This document shows, piece after piece, positions 1 to 6,343 of a stretch of 9,434 nt of DNA (position 1 is the stretch's first letter; each line of letters opens with the position of its first letter). The DNA is from an uncultured Pseudomonadota bacterium. Its GTDB lineage: Bacteria > Pseudomonadota > Gammaproteobacteria > Burkholderiales > Thiobacillaceae. The stretch is from assembly GCA_903918705.1 (NCBI GenBank), contig CAIXFP010000854.1, positions 1 to 9,434 of the forward strand, in the 5' to 3' direction. The position numbers were made by a program, and so were the translations under genes. Below the pieces are notes generated by a model. The model was not told the origin of the DNA. It did no database searches and saw only the letters and a program-made list of their open reading frames with translations.

Positions 1-146
1 ATCACGCGCTGGAATCCCAGCGTTGGCTGGGTGTCCACCTCTGCGTCGCCGTCCACACGTGGCGTGTGCCGTTCTATGAAGTCCGTGAGTTTCTTGCGCA
101 GATCATCCAAGTCCGTGGCGCAGGCGCGCAAGACCTCGGCCGCCGA
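1..146 (-). pseudogene. clpA: Inverted fragment of a second, diverged clpA (N-domain)
   Basis: Read on the minus strand from 146 down to 3, the bases form 48 stop-free codons that spell the N-domain of ClpA, starting SAAEVLRACATD and ending EVDTQPTLGFQRV. The same stretch occurs on the plus strand in the main clpA just downstream. Over the 42 residues from the ACA motif the two agree at 28 positions by my count (about 67%), so this is not a copy of the same gene but a homologue from another species or a diverged paralogue. The fragment runs off the window edge and meets the main gene head to head at a small palindrome. I read it as a chimeric join made during amplification or assembly rather than a working gene. 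A true genomic inversion with a second clpA is less likely. Confidence 0.85.
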
Positions 147-149
147 GGT
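133..149. repeat. Palindrome at the clpA/clpA inverted junction
   Basis: The sequence ACCTCGG-CCG-CCGAGGT is two perfect 7-base arms around a 3-base spacer. It lies in the codons for Ser-Ala-Ala-Glu-Val in both clpA copies, one on each strand. The exact breakpoint therefore cannot be placed inside it. A short self-complementary stretch at the turning point is what a template-switch or snap-back event, or an assembly graph fold, would leave. Confidence 0.8.
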
Positions 150-2286
150 GCTGCGCGCCTGCGCGGCCAACATCGAGGACCTGCGCAAGAGCCTGTCCAC
201 CTTCATCCGCGAGAACACGCCCACGGTGGGCGGCACGGAAGAAGTCGACACGCAGCCTACGCTCGGGTTCCAGCGCGTGATCCAGCGTGCCATTCTGCAT
301 GTGCAGTCCTCCGGCAAAAAGGAAGTCACAGGCGCCAACGTGCTGGTGGCCATCTTCGGCGAGAAGGATTCCCATGCCCTCCACTTCCTGACCCAACTGG
401 GGCTGACCAGGCTGGACGTGGTGAACTTCATCTCCCACGGCATCGCCAAGGCACCCCAGGAACCAGCCCACAACGGCCGCACGGAGCCGGCCAGCGAACC
501 GCAGGAAGGCGAACCCGCCGGCGCCTCGCCCCTGGACTCCTTTACCGTCAACCTCAACGCCCAGGCCCAGGCCGGCAAGATCGATCCGCTCATCGGCCGC
601 GATATGGAAGTCGAGCGAGTGATCCAGACCCTGTGCCGCCGTCGCAAGAACAACCCCCTGCTGGTGGGCGAGGCCGGCGTCGGCAAGACCGCCATCGCCG
701 AAGGCCTGGCGCGCCGCATCACCGAAGGCAGCGTACCTGAAATTCTGCAAGATGCCACGGTCTATGCACTGGACATGGGTGCCCTGCTGGCCGGGACCAA
801 GTATCGCGGCGACTTCGAACAGCGCCTCAAGGCGGTGATCAAGCAACTCATCAACACCCCGCATTCCATCCTGTTCATCGACGAGATCCACACCGTCATC
901 GGTGCCGGCGCCGCCTCGGGTGGCACCCTGGATGCCTCCAATTTATTGAAGCCTCCCCTGTCCGCCGGCCAGTTGCGCTGCATCGGCGCCACCACCTACA
1001 ACGAGTTCCGTGGCGTGTTCGAGAAGGACCACGCCCTCTCGCGCCGCTTCCAGAAGATCGACGTGAAGGAACCCAGCGTCGAGGAAACCATCGCCATCCT
1101 GCGCGGCCTGAAATCCCGCTTCGAGTTGCATCACGGCATCAAGTACACCCAGGCCGCGCTTTCCACCGCCGCCGAGTTGTCAGCCCGCTACATCAACGAC
1201 CGCCACTTGCCGGACAAAGCCATCGACGTGATCGACGAGGCGGGCGCCGCTCAACGCATCCAGCCCAAATCGAAGCAGAAAAAGGTCATCACGCCGCGCG
1301 AAATAGAGGACATCGTCGCCAAGATCGCCCGGGTACCGGCCAAGACCGTCGCCAATGACGAGCGCAATGCCCTGAAAAACCTGGATCGCGACCTGAAAGC
1401 CGTGGTGTTCGGCCAGGAGAAGGCCATCGACGCACTGGCCGCCGCCATCAAGATGACCCGTTCCGGCCTGGGCAACCCGCAGAAGCCCATTGGTTCCTTC
1501 CTGTTTTCCGGCCCCACCGGTGTGGGCAAGACCGAAGTGGCGCGGCAACTGGCCTACGTGCTGGGGGTGGAACTGATCCGCTTCGACATGTCCGAGTACA
1601 TGGAGCGCCATGCCGTCTCCCGCCTCATCGGCGCGCCTCCGGGCTACGTCGGCTTCGAACAGGGTGGCCTGCTCACCGAAGCCATCACCAAGAATCCCTA
1701 CGCGGTGTTGCTGCTGGACGAGATCGAGAAGGCCCATGCCGACATCTTCAACGTCCTGTTGCAGGTCATGGACCACGGCACCCTGACCGACAACAACGGG
1801 CGCAAAGCCGACTTCCGCAACGTGGCCATCATCATGACAACCAACGCCGGCGCCGAGGCCATGACCAAGATCGGCATCGGCTTCACCTTGCCCAGTCGCA
1901 AGGGCGATGAAATGGCCGACATCAAGCGAATGTTCACTCCGGAATTCCGCAACCGCCTGGACGCCGTGATTTCCTTCGCGGCCCTGGACGAGGACATCAT
2001 TCTGCGGGTGGTGGACAAGTTCCTCATGCAACTGGAGGAACAACTCCACGCCAAGAAGGTGGAAGCCCATTTCACCGACAAACTGCGCCGCTGGCTGGCC
2101 AAGAAGGGTTTTGATCCCCTCATGGGCGCGCGCCCTATGGCCCGCCTGATCCAGGACACGCTACGCCGCGCACTGGCCGACGAACTTCTGTTCGGCCGAC
2201 TGGCCAACGGCGGCGAAGTGAACGTGGACGTGGACGATACCGGCGAGCTTCGTTTGCAGTTCGAGGAAGCGCTGGAACCGGCCTGA
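136..2286 (+). CDS. clpA: ATP-dependent Clp protease ATP-binding subunit ClpA (5' end missing)
   Basis: ClpA is the AAA+ unfoldase that feeds substrates to ClpP in the cytoplasm. Numbering from a GTG at 31 that keeps the frame open, recognisable ClpA starts at residue 36 (SAAEVLRAC), which matches about residue 39 of E. coli ClpA. The N-domain runs to about 140, followed by a linker. Module D1 has Walker A GEAGVGKT (213-220) and Walker B LFIDEI (281-286). Module D2 has Walker A GPTGVGKT (494-501), Walker B LLLDEI (560-565), an IGF ClpP-docking tripeptide (616-618), FRNRLD (639-644) and the sensor-2 GARP (699-702). Residues 1-35 of the open frame are the reverse strand of another clpA, so the true start and about 38 residues are absent. 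The clpS gene that usually precedes clpA would lie beyond the join. The rest is intact and full length. Confidence 0.95.
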   Translation, partial: SAAEVLRACAANIEDLRKSLSTFIRENTPTVGGTEEVDTQPTLGFQRVIQRAILHVQSSGKKEVTGANVLVAIFGEKDSHALHFLTQLGLTRLDVVNFISHGIAKAPQEPAHNGRTEPASEPQEGEPAGASPLDSFTVNLNAQAQAGKIDPLIGRDMEVERVIQTLCRRRKNNPLLVGEAGVGKTAIAEGLARRITEGSVPEILQDATVYALDMGALLAGTKYRGDFEQRLKAVIKQLINTPHSILFIDEIHTVIGAGAASGGTLDASNLLKPPLSAGQLRCIGATTYNEFRGVFEKDHALSRRFQKIDVKEPSVEETIAILRGLKSRFELHHGIKYTQAALSTAAELSARYINDRHLPDKAIDVIDEAGAAQRIQPKSKQKKVITPREIEDIVAKIARVPAKTVANDERNALKNLDRDLKAVVFGQEKAIDALAAAIKMTRSGLGNPQKPIGSFLFSGPTGVGKTEVARQLAYVLGVELIRFDMSEYMERHAVSRLIGAPPGYVGFEQGGLLTEAITKNPYAVLLLDEIEKAHADIFNVLLQVMDHGTLTDNNGRKADFRNVAIIMTTNAGAEAMTKIGIGFTLPSRKGDEMADIKRMFTPEFRNRLDAVISFAALDEDIILRVVDKFLMQLEEQLHAKKVEAHFTDKLRRWLAKKGFDPLMGARPMARLIQDTLRRALADELLFGRLANGGEVNVDVDDTGELRLQFEEALEPA

Positions 2287-2382
2287 TTTTCCCGGCGGCC
2301 CCGGCTAAATAATTCCTGGCTCGTGCCGATAGTCACTGCAATCAACATTCCCGGCGACGGGAAACTTATGGTTGGGTGATAC
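2287..2382 (+). promoter_or_regulatory. Intergenic leader of the response regulator, with a small hairpin
   Basis: This 96-base gap separates clpA from the response regulator on the same strand. It contains a perfect 6-bp stem TTCCCG/CGGGAA closed by a GCGA (GNRA-type) tetraloop at 2348-2363, about 20 bases before the ATG. No run of T follows on either strand, so it does not look like an intrinsic terminator. I see no convincing -35/-10 pair and only a weak ribosome binding site (GGTTGGG about 6 bases before the start). Whether the regulator has its own promoter or is read through from clpA cannot be told. Confidence 0.3.
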
Positions 2383-3510
2383 ATGACTGCTCACATCCTG
2401 TTGGTGGACGATGACCCTCTCATCTTCCACCTGGAAAAATCCCTACTTGGTGAAAACGACTACCGTTACAGCACCGCGCGGAATGGCGAGGATTGCCTGG
2501 TCCGCATCGAAGCGGAGCGGCCGGACATCATCCTGCTGGACATCACGATGCCTGGCATGGATGGACTGAACACCTGCGAACACATCCGGCGCAGCGAAAA
2601 GGGCCAAGGCATCTACATCATCTTCGTCTCCGCCCGGAACGACGCCGAAACCCGATTGGCCGCCTATGATGCGGGAGGCGACGACTTCATGCTGAAGCCG
2701 CTGTCTGCTACCGAAATCAGGCACAAGGTGGAGATCGCCCTGCGCACCAGACAGGAAGTTGCGGAACTGCGCCGGAACCTGAACGACACCATGAGCATGG
2801 CCATGACCGCCCTCTCCGCCAGCGGCGAGATGGGGGTCATCTTGCACTTTTTCAGCCGTTCCTTTTCCTGCCAGACCATGGAAGCCCTGGCCGGCGCCAT
2901 CCTCGACGGCCTCGGCAGCTACGGCCTGTCCGCCAGCGTGCAACTCAAGTTCGAGGGCGGTCCCCTCACCCTCAACAGCGAGCGGCGTTGCAGCCTGATC
3001 GAACAGGAACTCCTGGCCAGCCTCGCCCACGACACCCGCCGCATCTTCGACTACGGCAGTCGCACAGTGGTGAACTTCCCCCATGTCTCTGTGTTGATCA
3101 AGAACATGCCACTGGACGACGAGGAGCGCTATGGGCGCATGAAAGACAACGCCGCCCTCCTGATCGAGGGCGCTGAGCACCGCATCCAGGCCCTGGCCAA
3201 CGAGATTTCCGTTAAACGGCGCCAGCAACGCCTGGCCTCCGCCATGCGCGGGGCACAGTGCGATCTGGTTGAGATTCGCGGCGACTACAAACAGAACCAG
3301 ACCGAAGTGGCGGCTACCCTGACCAACCTGGAGCGACAGGTGGAAAGCACATTCAGCCGCCTCGACCTGACCGAGGCCCAGGAATCCGCGCTGCTGGGCG
3401 TGGTGCAGCCCCTGGCCAAGCGGGCCTACACGCTGGAAGAGAAAACCCGGAACAACGACCAACGCCTGAGCAAGGTGTTGGACGACCTGGCGAGCGCCAT
3501 CACCGGCTAG
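2383..3510 (+). CDS. Orphan response regulator: receiver domain plus uncharacterised output region
   Basis: The protein has 375 residues. A CheY-like receiver domain fills residues 4-125, with the acidic pocket D9-D10-D11, phospho-acceptor D53 in LLDITMPGMDG, the switch residue S83 and the conserved K105. It should be phosphorylated by a histidine kinase, but none is encoded here. Residues 145-270 (GEMGVILHFFSRSFSC onward) form a globular region with a GAF-like feel, though I cannot prove that fold. Residues 265-375 are mostly charged helix, likely coiled coil. There is no helix-turn-helix, GGDEF, EAL, HD-GYP or kinase motif, so it probably acts through protein contacts. I recall similar receiver proteins in Rhodocyclaceae-type genomes without an assigned function. 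The ATG fits because the receiver fold begins three residues in. The gene ends tail to tail with the tatD-family gene. Confidence 0.85.
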   Translation: MTAHILLVDDDPLIFHLEKSLLGENDYRYSTARNGEDCLVRIEAERPDIILLDITMPGMDGLNTCEHIRRSEKGQGIYIIFVSARNDAETRLAAYDAGGDDFMLKPLSATEIRHKVEIALRTRQEVAELRRNLNDTMSMAMTALSASGEMGVILHFFSRSFSCQTMEALAGAILDGLGSYGLSASVQLKFEGGPLTLNSERRCSLIEQELLASLAHDTRRIFDYGSRTVVNFPHVSVLIKNMPLDDEERYGRMKDNAALLIEGAEHRIQALANEISVKRRQQRLASAMRGAQCDLVEIRGDYKQNQTEVAATLTNLERQVESTFSRLDLTEAQESALLGVVQPLAKRAYTLEEKTRNNDQRLSKVLDDLASAITG

Positions 3511-4273
3511 CCGCGGCGAACAGGGAGAAGAAATTGCGGCTGCTGGTCGCGGCCACGTCTTCCAGGGGAACACCCTTGAGACTGGCAATCTGTTCCGCCA
3601 CGTGGCGCACGTAAGCCGGCTCGTTGCGCCGTCCCCGATGTGGTACGGGCGCCAGGTAAGGCGAATCGGTCTCGATCAGCAGGCGTTCCAGCGGCACCCG
3701 ACGCGCCACCTCCTGGAGATCCTTCGCGCTCTTGAAGGTAACGATGCCGGAAAACGAGATGAAAAAGCCCATGGCCATGGCCGTCTCCGCCACTTCCCAG
3801 TTTTCCGTGAAACAGTGCATCACCCCGCCGGCGGCGGCGGCACCCTCCTCCGCCATGATCGCCAGGGTGTCCGCGGCGGCGCTGCGGGTATGGATGATCA
3901 GGGGCTTGGCCGCGGCGCGGGCGGCGCGGATATGGGTGCGAAAGCGCGCCCGCTGCCAGTCCACTTCCTCGCGCTTCAACCGGTAGTAATCCAGCCCGGT
4001 CTCGCCGATGGCCACAACCCGCGGGTGCGTCGCCAGGGCCACCAACTCCTCCATCGTGGGCTCGCATCCCTCGTCGTGGTCGGGATGCACGCCCACGGAA
4101 GCGAACAGGTTGGCATGGAATTCCGCCAGCGCCAGCACCCGCGGGAAGTTTTCCAGGTTGACCGAGACGCACAGGGCGTGGCTCACCTGGGCGGCGGCCA
4201 TGTTGGCCAGCAAAGGTGCGATGCCCTCGTTGAAATCGGGAAAGTCGATGTGGCAGTGGGAGTCGATGAACAT
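3500..4273 (-). CDS. ycfH: TatD-family metal-dependent hydrolase (YcfH-like)
   Basis: The protein has 257 residues, the usual length for the family, whose members are TIM-barrel metal-dependent deoxyribonucleases or hydrolases. The metal ligands are all visible: H6 and H8 in DSHCHID, E91 in AIGETGLDYY, H128 in IIHTR, H153 in VMHCFTEN and D203 in ETDSPYLAP. PHRGRRNEP (211-219) is also a family signature. The position after holB and pilZ is that of the E. coli ycfH and P. aeruginosa tatD-like genes, so I call it YcfH-like rather than E. coli TatD itself. Its in vivo substrate is uncertain. The ATG at 4273 starts directly on the MFIDSHCH core. It is the last gene of the cluster, set apart by a 98-bp repeat-bearing gap, and its stop overlaps the convergent regulator gene by 11 bp. 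Confidence 0.93.
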   Translation of the reverse strand: MFIDSHCHIDFPDFNEGIAPLLANMAAAQVSHALCVSVNLENFPRVLALAEFHANLFASVGVHPDHDEGCEPTMEELVALATHPRVVAIGETGLDYYRLKREEVDWQRARFRTHIRAARAAAKPLIIHTRSAAADTLAIMAEEGAAAAGGVMHCFTENWEVAETAMAMGFFISFSGIVTFKSAKDLQEVARRVPLERLLIETDSPYLAPVPHRGRRNEPAYVRHVAEQIASLKGVPLEDVAATSSRNFFSLFAAASR

Positions 4274-4284
4274 GGGAAATCAAG

Positions 4285-4370
4285 GTAGGTTGGGCTGAGC
4301 GAAGCGAAGCCCAACATCGTGACGGGCGTTGGGCGTTGGGAGTTGGGCTTCGTGCCTCAGCCCAACCTAC
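4285..4370. repeat. Two-armed palindromic intergenic repeat (REP-like)
   Basis: GTAGGTTGGGCTGAG at 4285-4299 is perfectly inverted as CTCAGCCCAACCTAC at 4356-4370, and the likeness extends inward to about 30 bases per arm. Each arm can also fold by itself: GTTGGGCT pairs with AGCCCAAC at 4289-4296/4308-4315 and at 4342-4349/4359-4366. The element fills almost the whole gap, ending 1 base short of the pilZ stop codon. From memory, elements with the core GTAGGTTGGGCTGAGC...GCCCAAC are dispersed in many proteobacterial genomes. I see only one copy here. In the transcript it could form a large hairpin between pilZ and the tatD-family gene, affecting mRNA stability or read-through. Confidence 0.75.
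4324..4347 (+). other. Putative G-quadruplex motif between the repeat arms
   Basis: The plus strand has four GGG runs at 4324-4326, 4331-4333, 4338-4340 and 4345-4347, each separated by exactly four bases (CGTT, CGTT, AGTT). This fits the standard G3N1-7 quadruplex pattern. It comes from a 7-base unit GTTGGGC/A repeated three times from 4328. The G-rich strand is the template strand for the pilZ-to-tatD transcript, so a structure would form in DNA and not in that mRNA. Confidence 0.5.
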
Positions 4371-4371
4371 G

Positions 4372-4740
4372 CTACATGGTGTGGGTATGCCGGGTCGACT
4401 TCATGGCATTGCCGAGGACACCCTCGATCTTGCCGCGCACGGTACTGGAACCTTCGTTATCGTCGAACTGCACGCCTATGCCCTGCTGGCGGTTGCCCTG
4501 GGCCCCACCCGGAGTGATCCACACCACCTTGCCGGAGATGGGCAACTTGTTGGGGTCTTCCATGAGGGTCAGCAGCATGTAGACCTGGTCGCCCATCTGG
4601 TAGGGCCGGTTGGTGGGGATGAACAGGCCGCCGCGCTTCACGAAGGGCAGGTAGGCGGCGTAGAGCGCGGTGCGCTCCTTGATGGTCAAGGAAAGCATGC
4701 CGGCGCGGCCGCTGGCGATTGGTTTCGGTGCTTCGCTCAT
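4372..4740 (-). CDS. pilZ: Type IV pilus PilZ protein
   Basis: This 122-residue single-domain protein matches the small PilZ of type IV pili. Its landmarks are the ILSLTI-like LSLTIKERTALYAAYLPF stretch (16-33), GGLFIPTNRPY (37-47), KVVWITPGGAQGNRQQGIGVQF (71-92) and the C-terminal THTM. PilZ works with the PilB extension ATPase in pilus assembly in Pseudomonas and Xanthomonas. The RxxxR and (D/N)xSxxG motifs that bind cyclic di-GMP in the wider family are absent, as in P. aeruginosa PilZ, so I do not expect direct cyclic di-GMP binding. The ATG overlaps the holB stop as ATGA, which points to translational coupling. The presence of pilZ implies that the organism has type IV pili encoded elsewhere. 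Confidence 0.92.
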   Translation of the reverse strand: MSEAPKPIASGRAGMLSLTIKERTALYAAYLPFVKRGGLFIPTNRPYQMGDQVYMLLTLMEDPNKLPISGKVVWITPGGAQGNRQQGIGVQFDDNEGSSTVRGKIEGVLGNAMKSTRHTHTM

Positions 4741-5738
4741 ACCTGGGATCCCGCGATTTCGCCGTAGCGTATGAGCCAGGATTCTAGCAACAACTGGGCG
4801 TTCAACGGATGCCGCAGCCAGCGCCCGGCCTGGGCCAGTTCCCGCTGAAACGCCAGCAGATCGGCCAGGCCGCAGATGGCGGCGGTGCGAGAGATGGCGG
4901 CCGAGCGGGCGGGGAAATAATGCGGTTGCCCGGCGAGGCGTTGCGCCAGCAGATCATGCACCCAACGAGTGAGCCAGCCCCAGGCTTCAGCCAGAAGCGG
5001 CTGGAAGGCCTGGGCCGCCTGGCAGGCGTCGAGGCTGCGCGGTTGCGCCAGAAGATCGAGAAATGCCTCGCGCCGCGCCGCGCGTTCCGGATCGGCGTAT
5101 CCCAATGCAGCCAGCGGGGCACCGCCCGCCTCGGCCAGGAGAACTCCCGGCTCCGCCAGCCCCGCGTCGCGCAGCCAGGACAGCGCCACTTCCCGTCGCG
5201 GCAGCGGTACCGCCACCTTGCGACAGCGAGAAATCACGGTGGGCAGCAAGCGACCCATCTGATGCGACACCAGTAACAACAGCACCCGCGCCGGCGGTTC
5301 CTCCAGGGTCTTCAACAGGGCATTGGCCGCGGCCGGGTTCATGAACTCCGCCGGCTGGATCAGCGCCACCCGCCAGCCGCCGCGGTGGGCGGTAAGGCTG
5401 AGGAACTCACTGATTTCCCGTATCGCTTCCACCTTGATGATGCGGCCGCCCTTCTTCGGCGCCTTTTTCACGGAAGCCTCGGCGCCCTCTTCTTCCGGCT
5501 CCATCGGTTCGACCCGGCGGAAATCCGGATGGTTGCCCTGGTTGAACCAGTTGCAGGCATCGCATACGCCGCAGGCACCGTTCAAGTCCGGGTGCTGGCA
5601 CAAGGCCCAGCGCGCCAGTTCATTGGCCAATTCAAGCTTGCCCACCCCGGCCGGGCCATGCAGCAGGATGGCGTGGGGCAGGTGTTCTGGATCGGCGGTG
5701 AGTTGCCGGAACAGGTCGGCGTTCCAGGGATGGATCAC
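4737..5738 (-). CDS. holB: DNA polymerase III delta-prime subunit HolB
   Basis: HolB is part of the clamp loader that places the beta clamp on primed DNA. The start is a GTG at 5738 that overlaps the tmk stop as GTGA and gives MIHPWNADLFRQL, 333 residues, the normal size. The same frame stays open upstream to 6038, but those codons lie over tmk and are not protein-like. Visible are Walker A GPAGVGK (28-34), the zinc-binding cysteines C47, C56, C59 and C62, the signature NALLKTLEEPP (139-149) and the SRC motif (170-172). Walker A is intact, unlike E. coli delta-prime (LPGMGDD). The Walker B region reads ALIQPAEF, with no DE pair, so ATP hydrolysis is unlikely. An acidic then basic insert (about residues 80-98, EPEEEG to KKAPKKGG) sits between the zinc module and the rest. 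Confidence 0.93.
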   Translation of the reverse strand: MIHPWNADLFRQLTADPEHLPHAILLHGPAGVGKLELANELARWALCQHPDLNGACGVCDACNWFNQGNHPDFRRVEPMEPEEEGAEASVKKAPKKGGRIIKVEAIREISEFLSLTAHRGGWRVALIQPAEFMNPAAANALLKTLEEPPARVLLLLVSHQMGRLLPTVISRCRKVAVPLPRREVALSWLRDAGLAEPGVLLAEAGGAPLAALGYADPERAARREAFLDLLAQPRSLDACQAAQAFQPLLAEAWGWLTRWVHDLLAQRLAGQPHYFPARSAAISRTAAICGLADLLAFQRELAQAGRWLRHPLNAQLLLESWLIRYGEIAGSQV

Positions 5739-6343
5739 GCCAGAGACTCCAGGATTTCCAGCAGTTGCTCGCGCACCTGTTCCGGGGTGCGGCTGCCGTC
5801 GATCACCCGGATGCGCTGCGGATGAGCCGTGGCGCGGCGCAGATAGGCGGCGCGCACCCGGGCATGGAACTCGCCCCGCTCCCGCTCGAACTTGTCCGGC
5901 TCGCGGGCGTTGGCCAGGCGTGCCGCGGCAACCTCGGTGGGCACGTCGAACAACAGGGTGAGGTCCGGTTGCAGGTCGCCCTGCACCCAGGCTTCCAGGG
6001 CTTCCAGGCGCGCCTCCTGGAGGCCGCGACCACCGCACTGGTAGGCGAAACTGGCGTCAGTGAAGCGGTCGGAAATCACCACCTCCCCTGCCGCCAGGGC
6101 CGGGCGGATGACTTGCTCGATGTGCTCGCGGCGCGCCGCGAACATGACCAGGGCTTCGGTGTCGGGATGCATGGCCTCGTGCAGGACGATCTCGCGCAAG
6201 CGCTCGCCCAAAGGCGTGCCGCCGGGCTCGCGGGTCTGCCGGACCCCACGCCCGCGGCTGCGGAACCAGTCCGCGAGCCAGTCGAGATGGCTGCTCTTGC
6301 CGGCGCCGTCGACGCCCTCCAGAGTAATGAACAAGCCGGACAT
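5735..6343 (-). CDS. tmk: Thymidylate kinase
   Basis: The enzyme phosphorylates dTMP to dTDP with ATP, an essential step of dTTP supply. The 202-residue protein has the P-loop GVDGAGKS (10-17), TREPGGT (37-43) in the dTMP site, the DRF version of the DR[YFH] motif (92-94) and the lid region near RLANAREPDKFE (142-153). I choose the ATG at 6343, which shares one base with the mltG stop (TGATG). A TTG one codon upstream at 6346 would add a single Met and is less likely. The stop overlaps the holB GTG. Length and motifs are typical, with nothing missing. Confidence 0.95.
   Translation of the reverse strand: MSGLFITLEGVDGAGKSSHLDWLADWFRSRGRGVRQTREPGGTPLGERLREIVLHEAMHPDTEALVMFAARREHIEQVIRPALAAGEVVISDRFTDASFAYQCGGRGLQEARLEALEAWVQGDLQPDLTLLFDVPTEVAAARLANAREPDKFERERGEFHARVRAAYLRRATAHPQRIRVIDGSRTPEQVREQLLEILESLA

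Noticed and set aside
31..135. A novel N-terminal extension of ClpA (residues 1-35 of the open frame)
   Set aside because: Its DNA is the reverse strand of another clpA, where it encodes a clean ClpA N-domain. The plus-strand reading is a shadow.
1180..2070. Long antisense open frame opposite clpA
   Set aside because: It lies opposite the conserved D2 module of ClpA and has no recognisable motif.
2348..2363. Terminator for clpA or a riboswitch upstream of the response regulator
   Set aside because: The 6-bp stem has no T run after it and no further conserved structure is visible, so only a small hairpin can be claimed.
2443..3588. Long antisense open frame (381 codons) opposite the response regulator
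   Set aside because: Repetitive Gly/Ala/Val/His/Gln-rich composition with no family motifs; typical of the opposite strand of GC-rich genes. The sense frame has a full receiver domain.
5739..6038. N-terminal extension of HolB by 100 residues
   Set aside because: It is the out-of-frame reading of tmk, rich in Gly, Arg and Pro. The GTG at 5738 overlaps the tmk stop and gives the normal HolB start.
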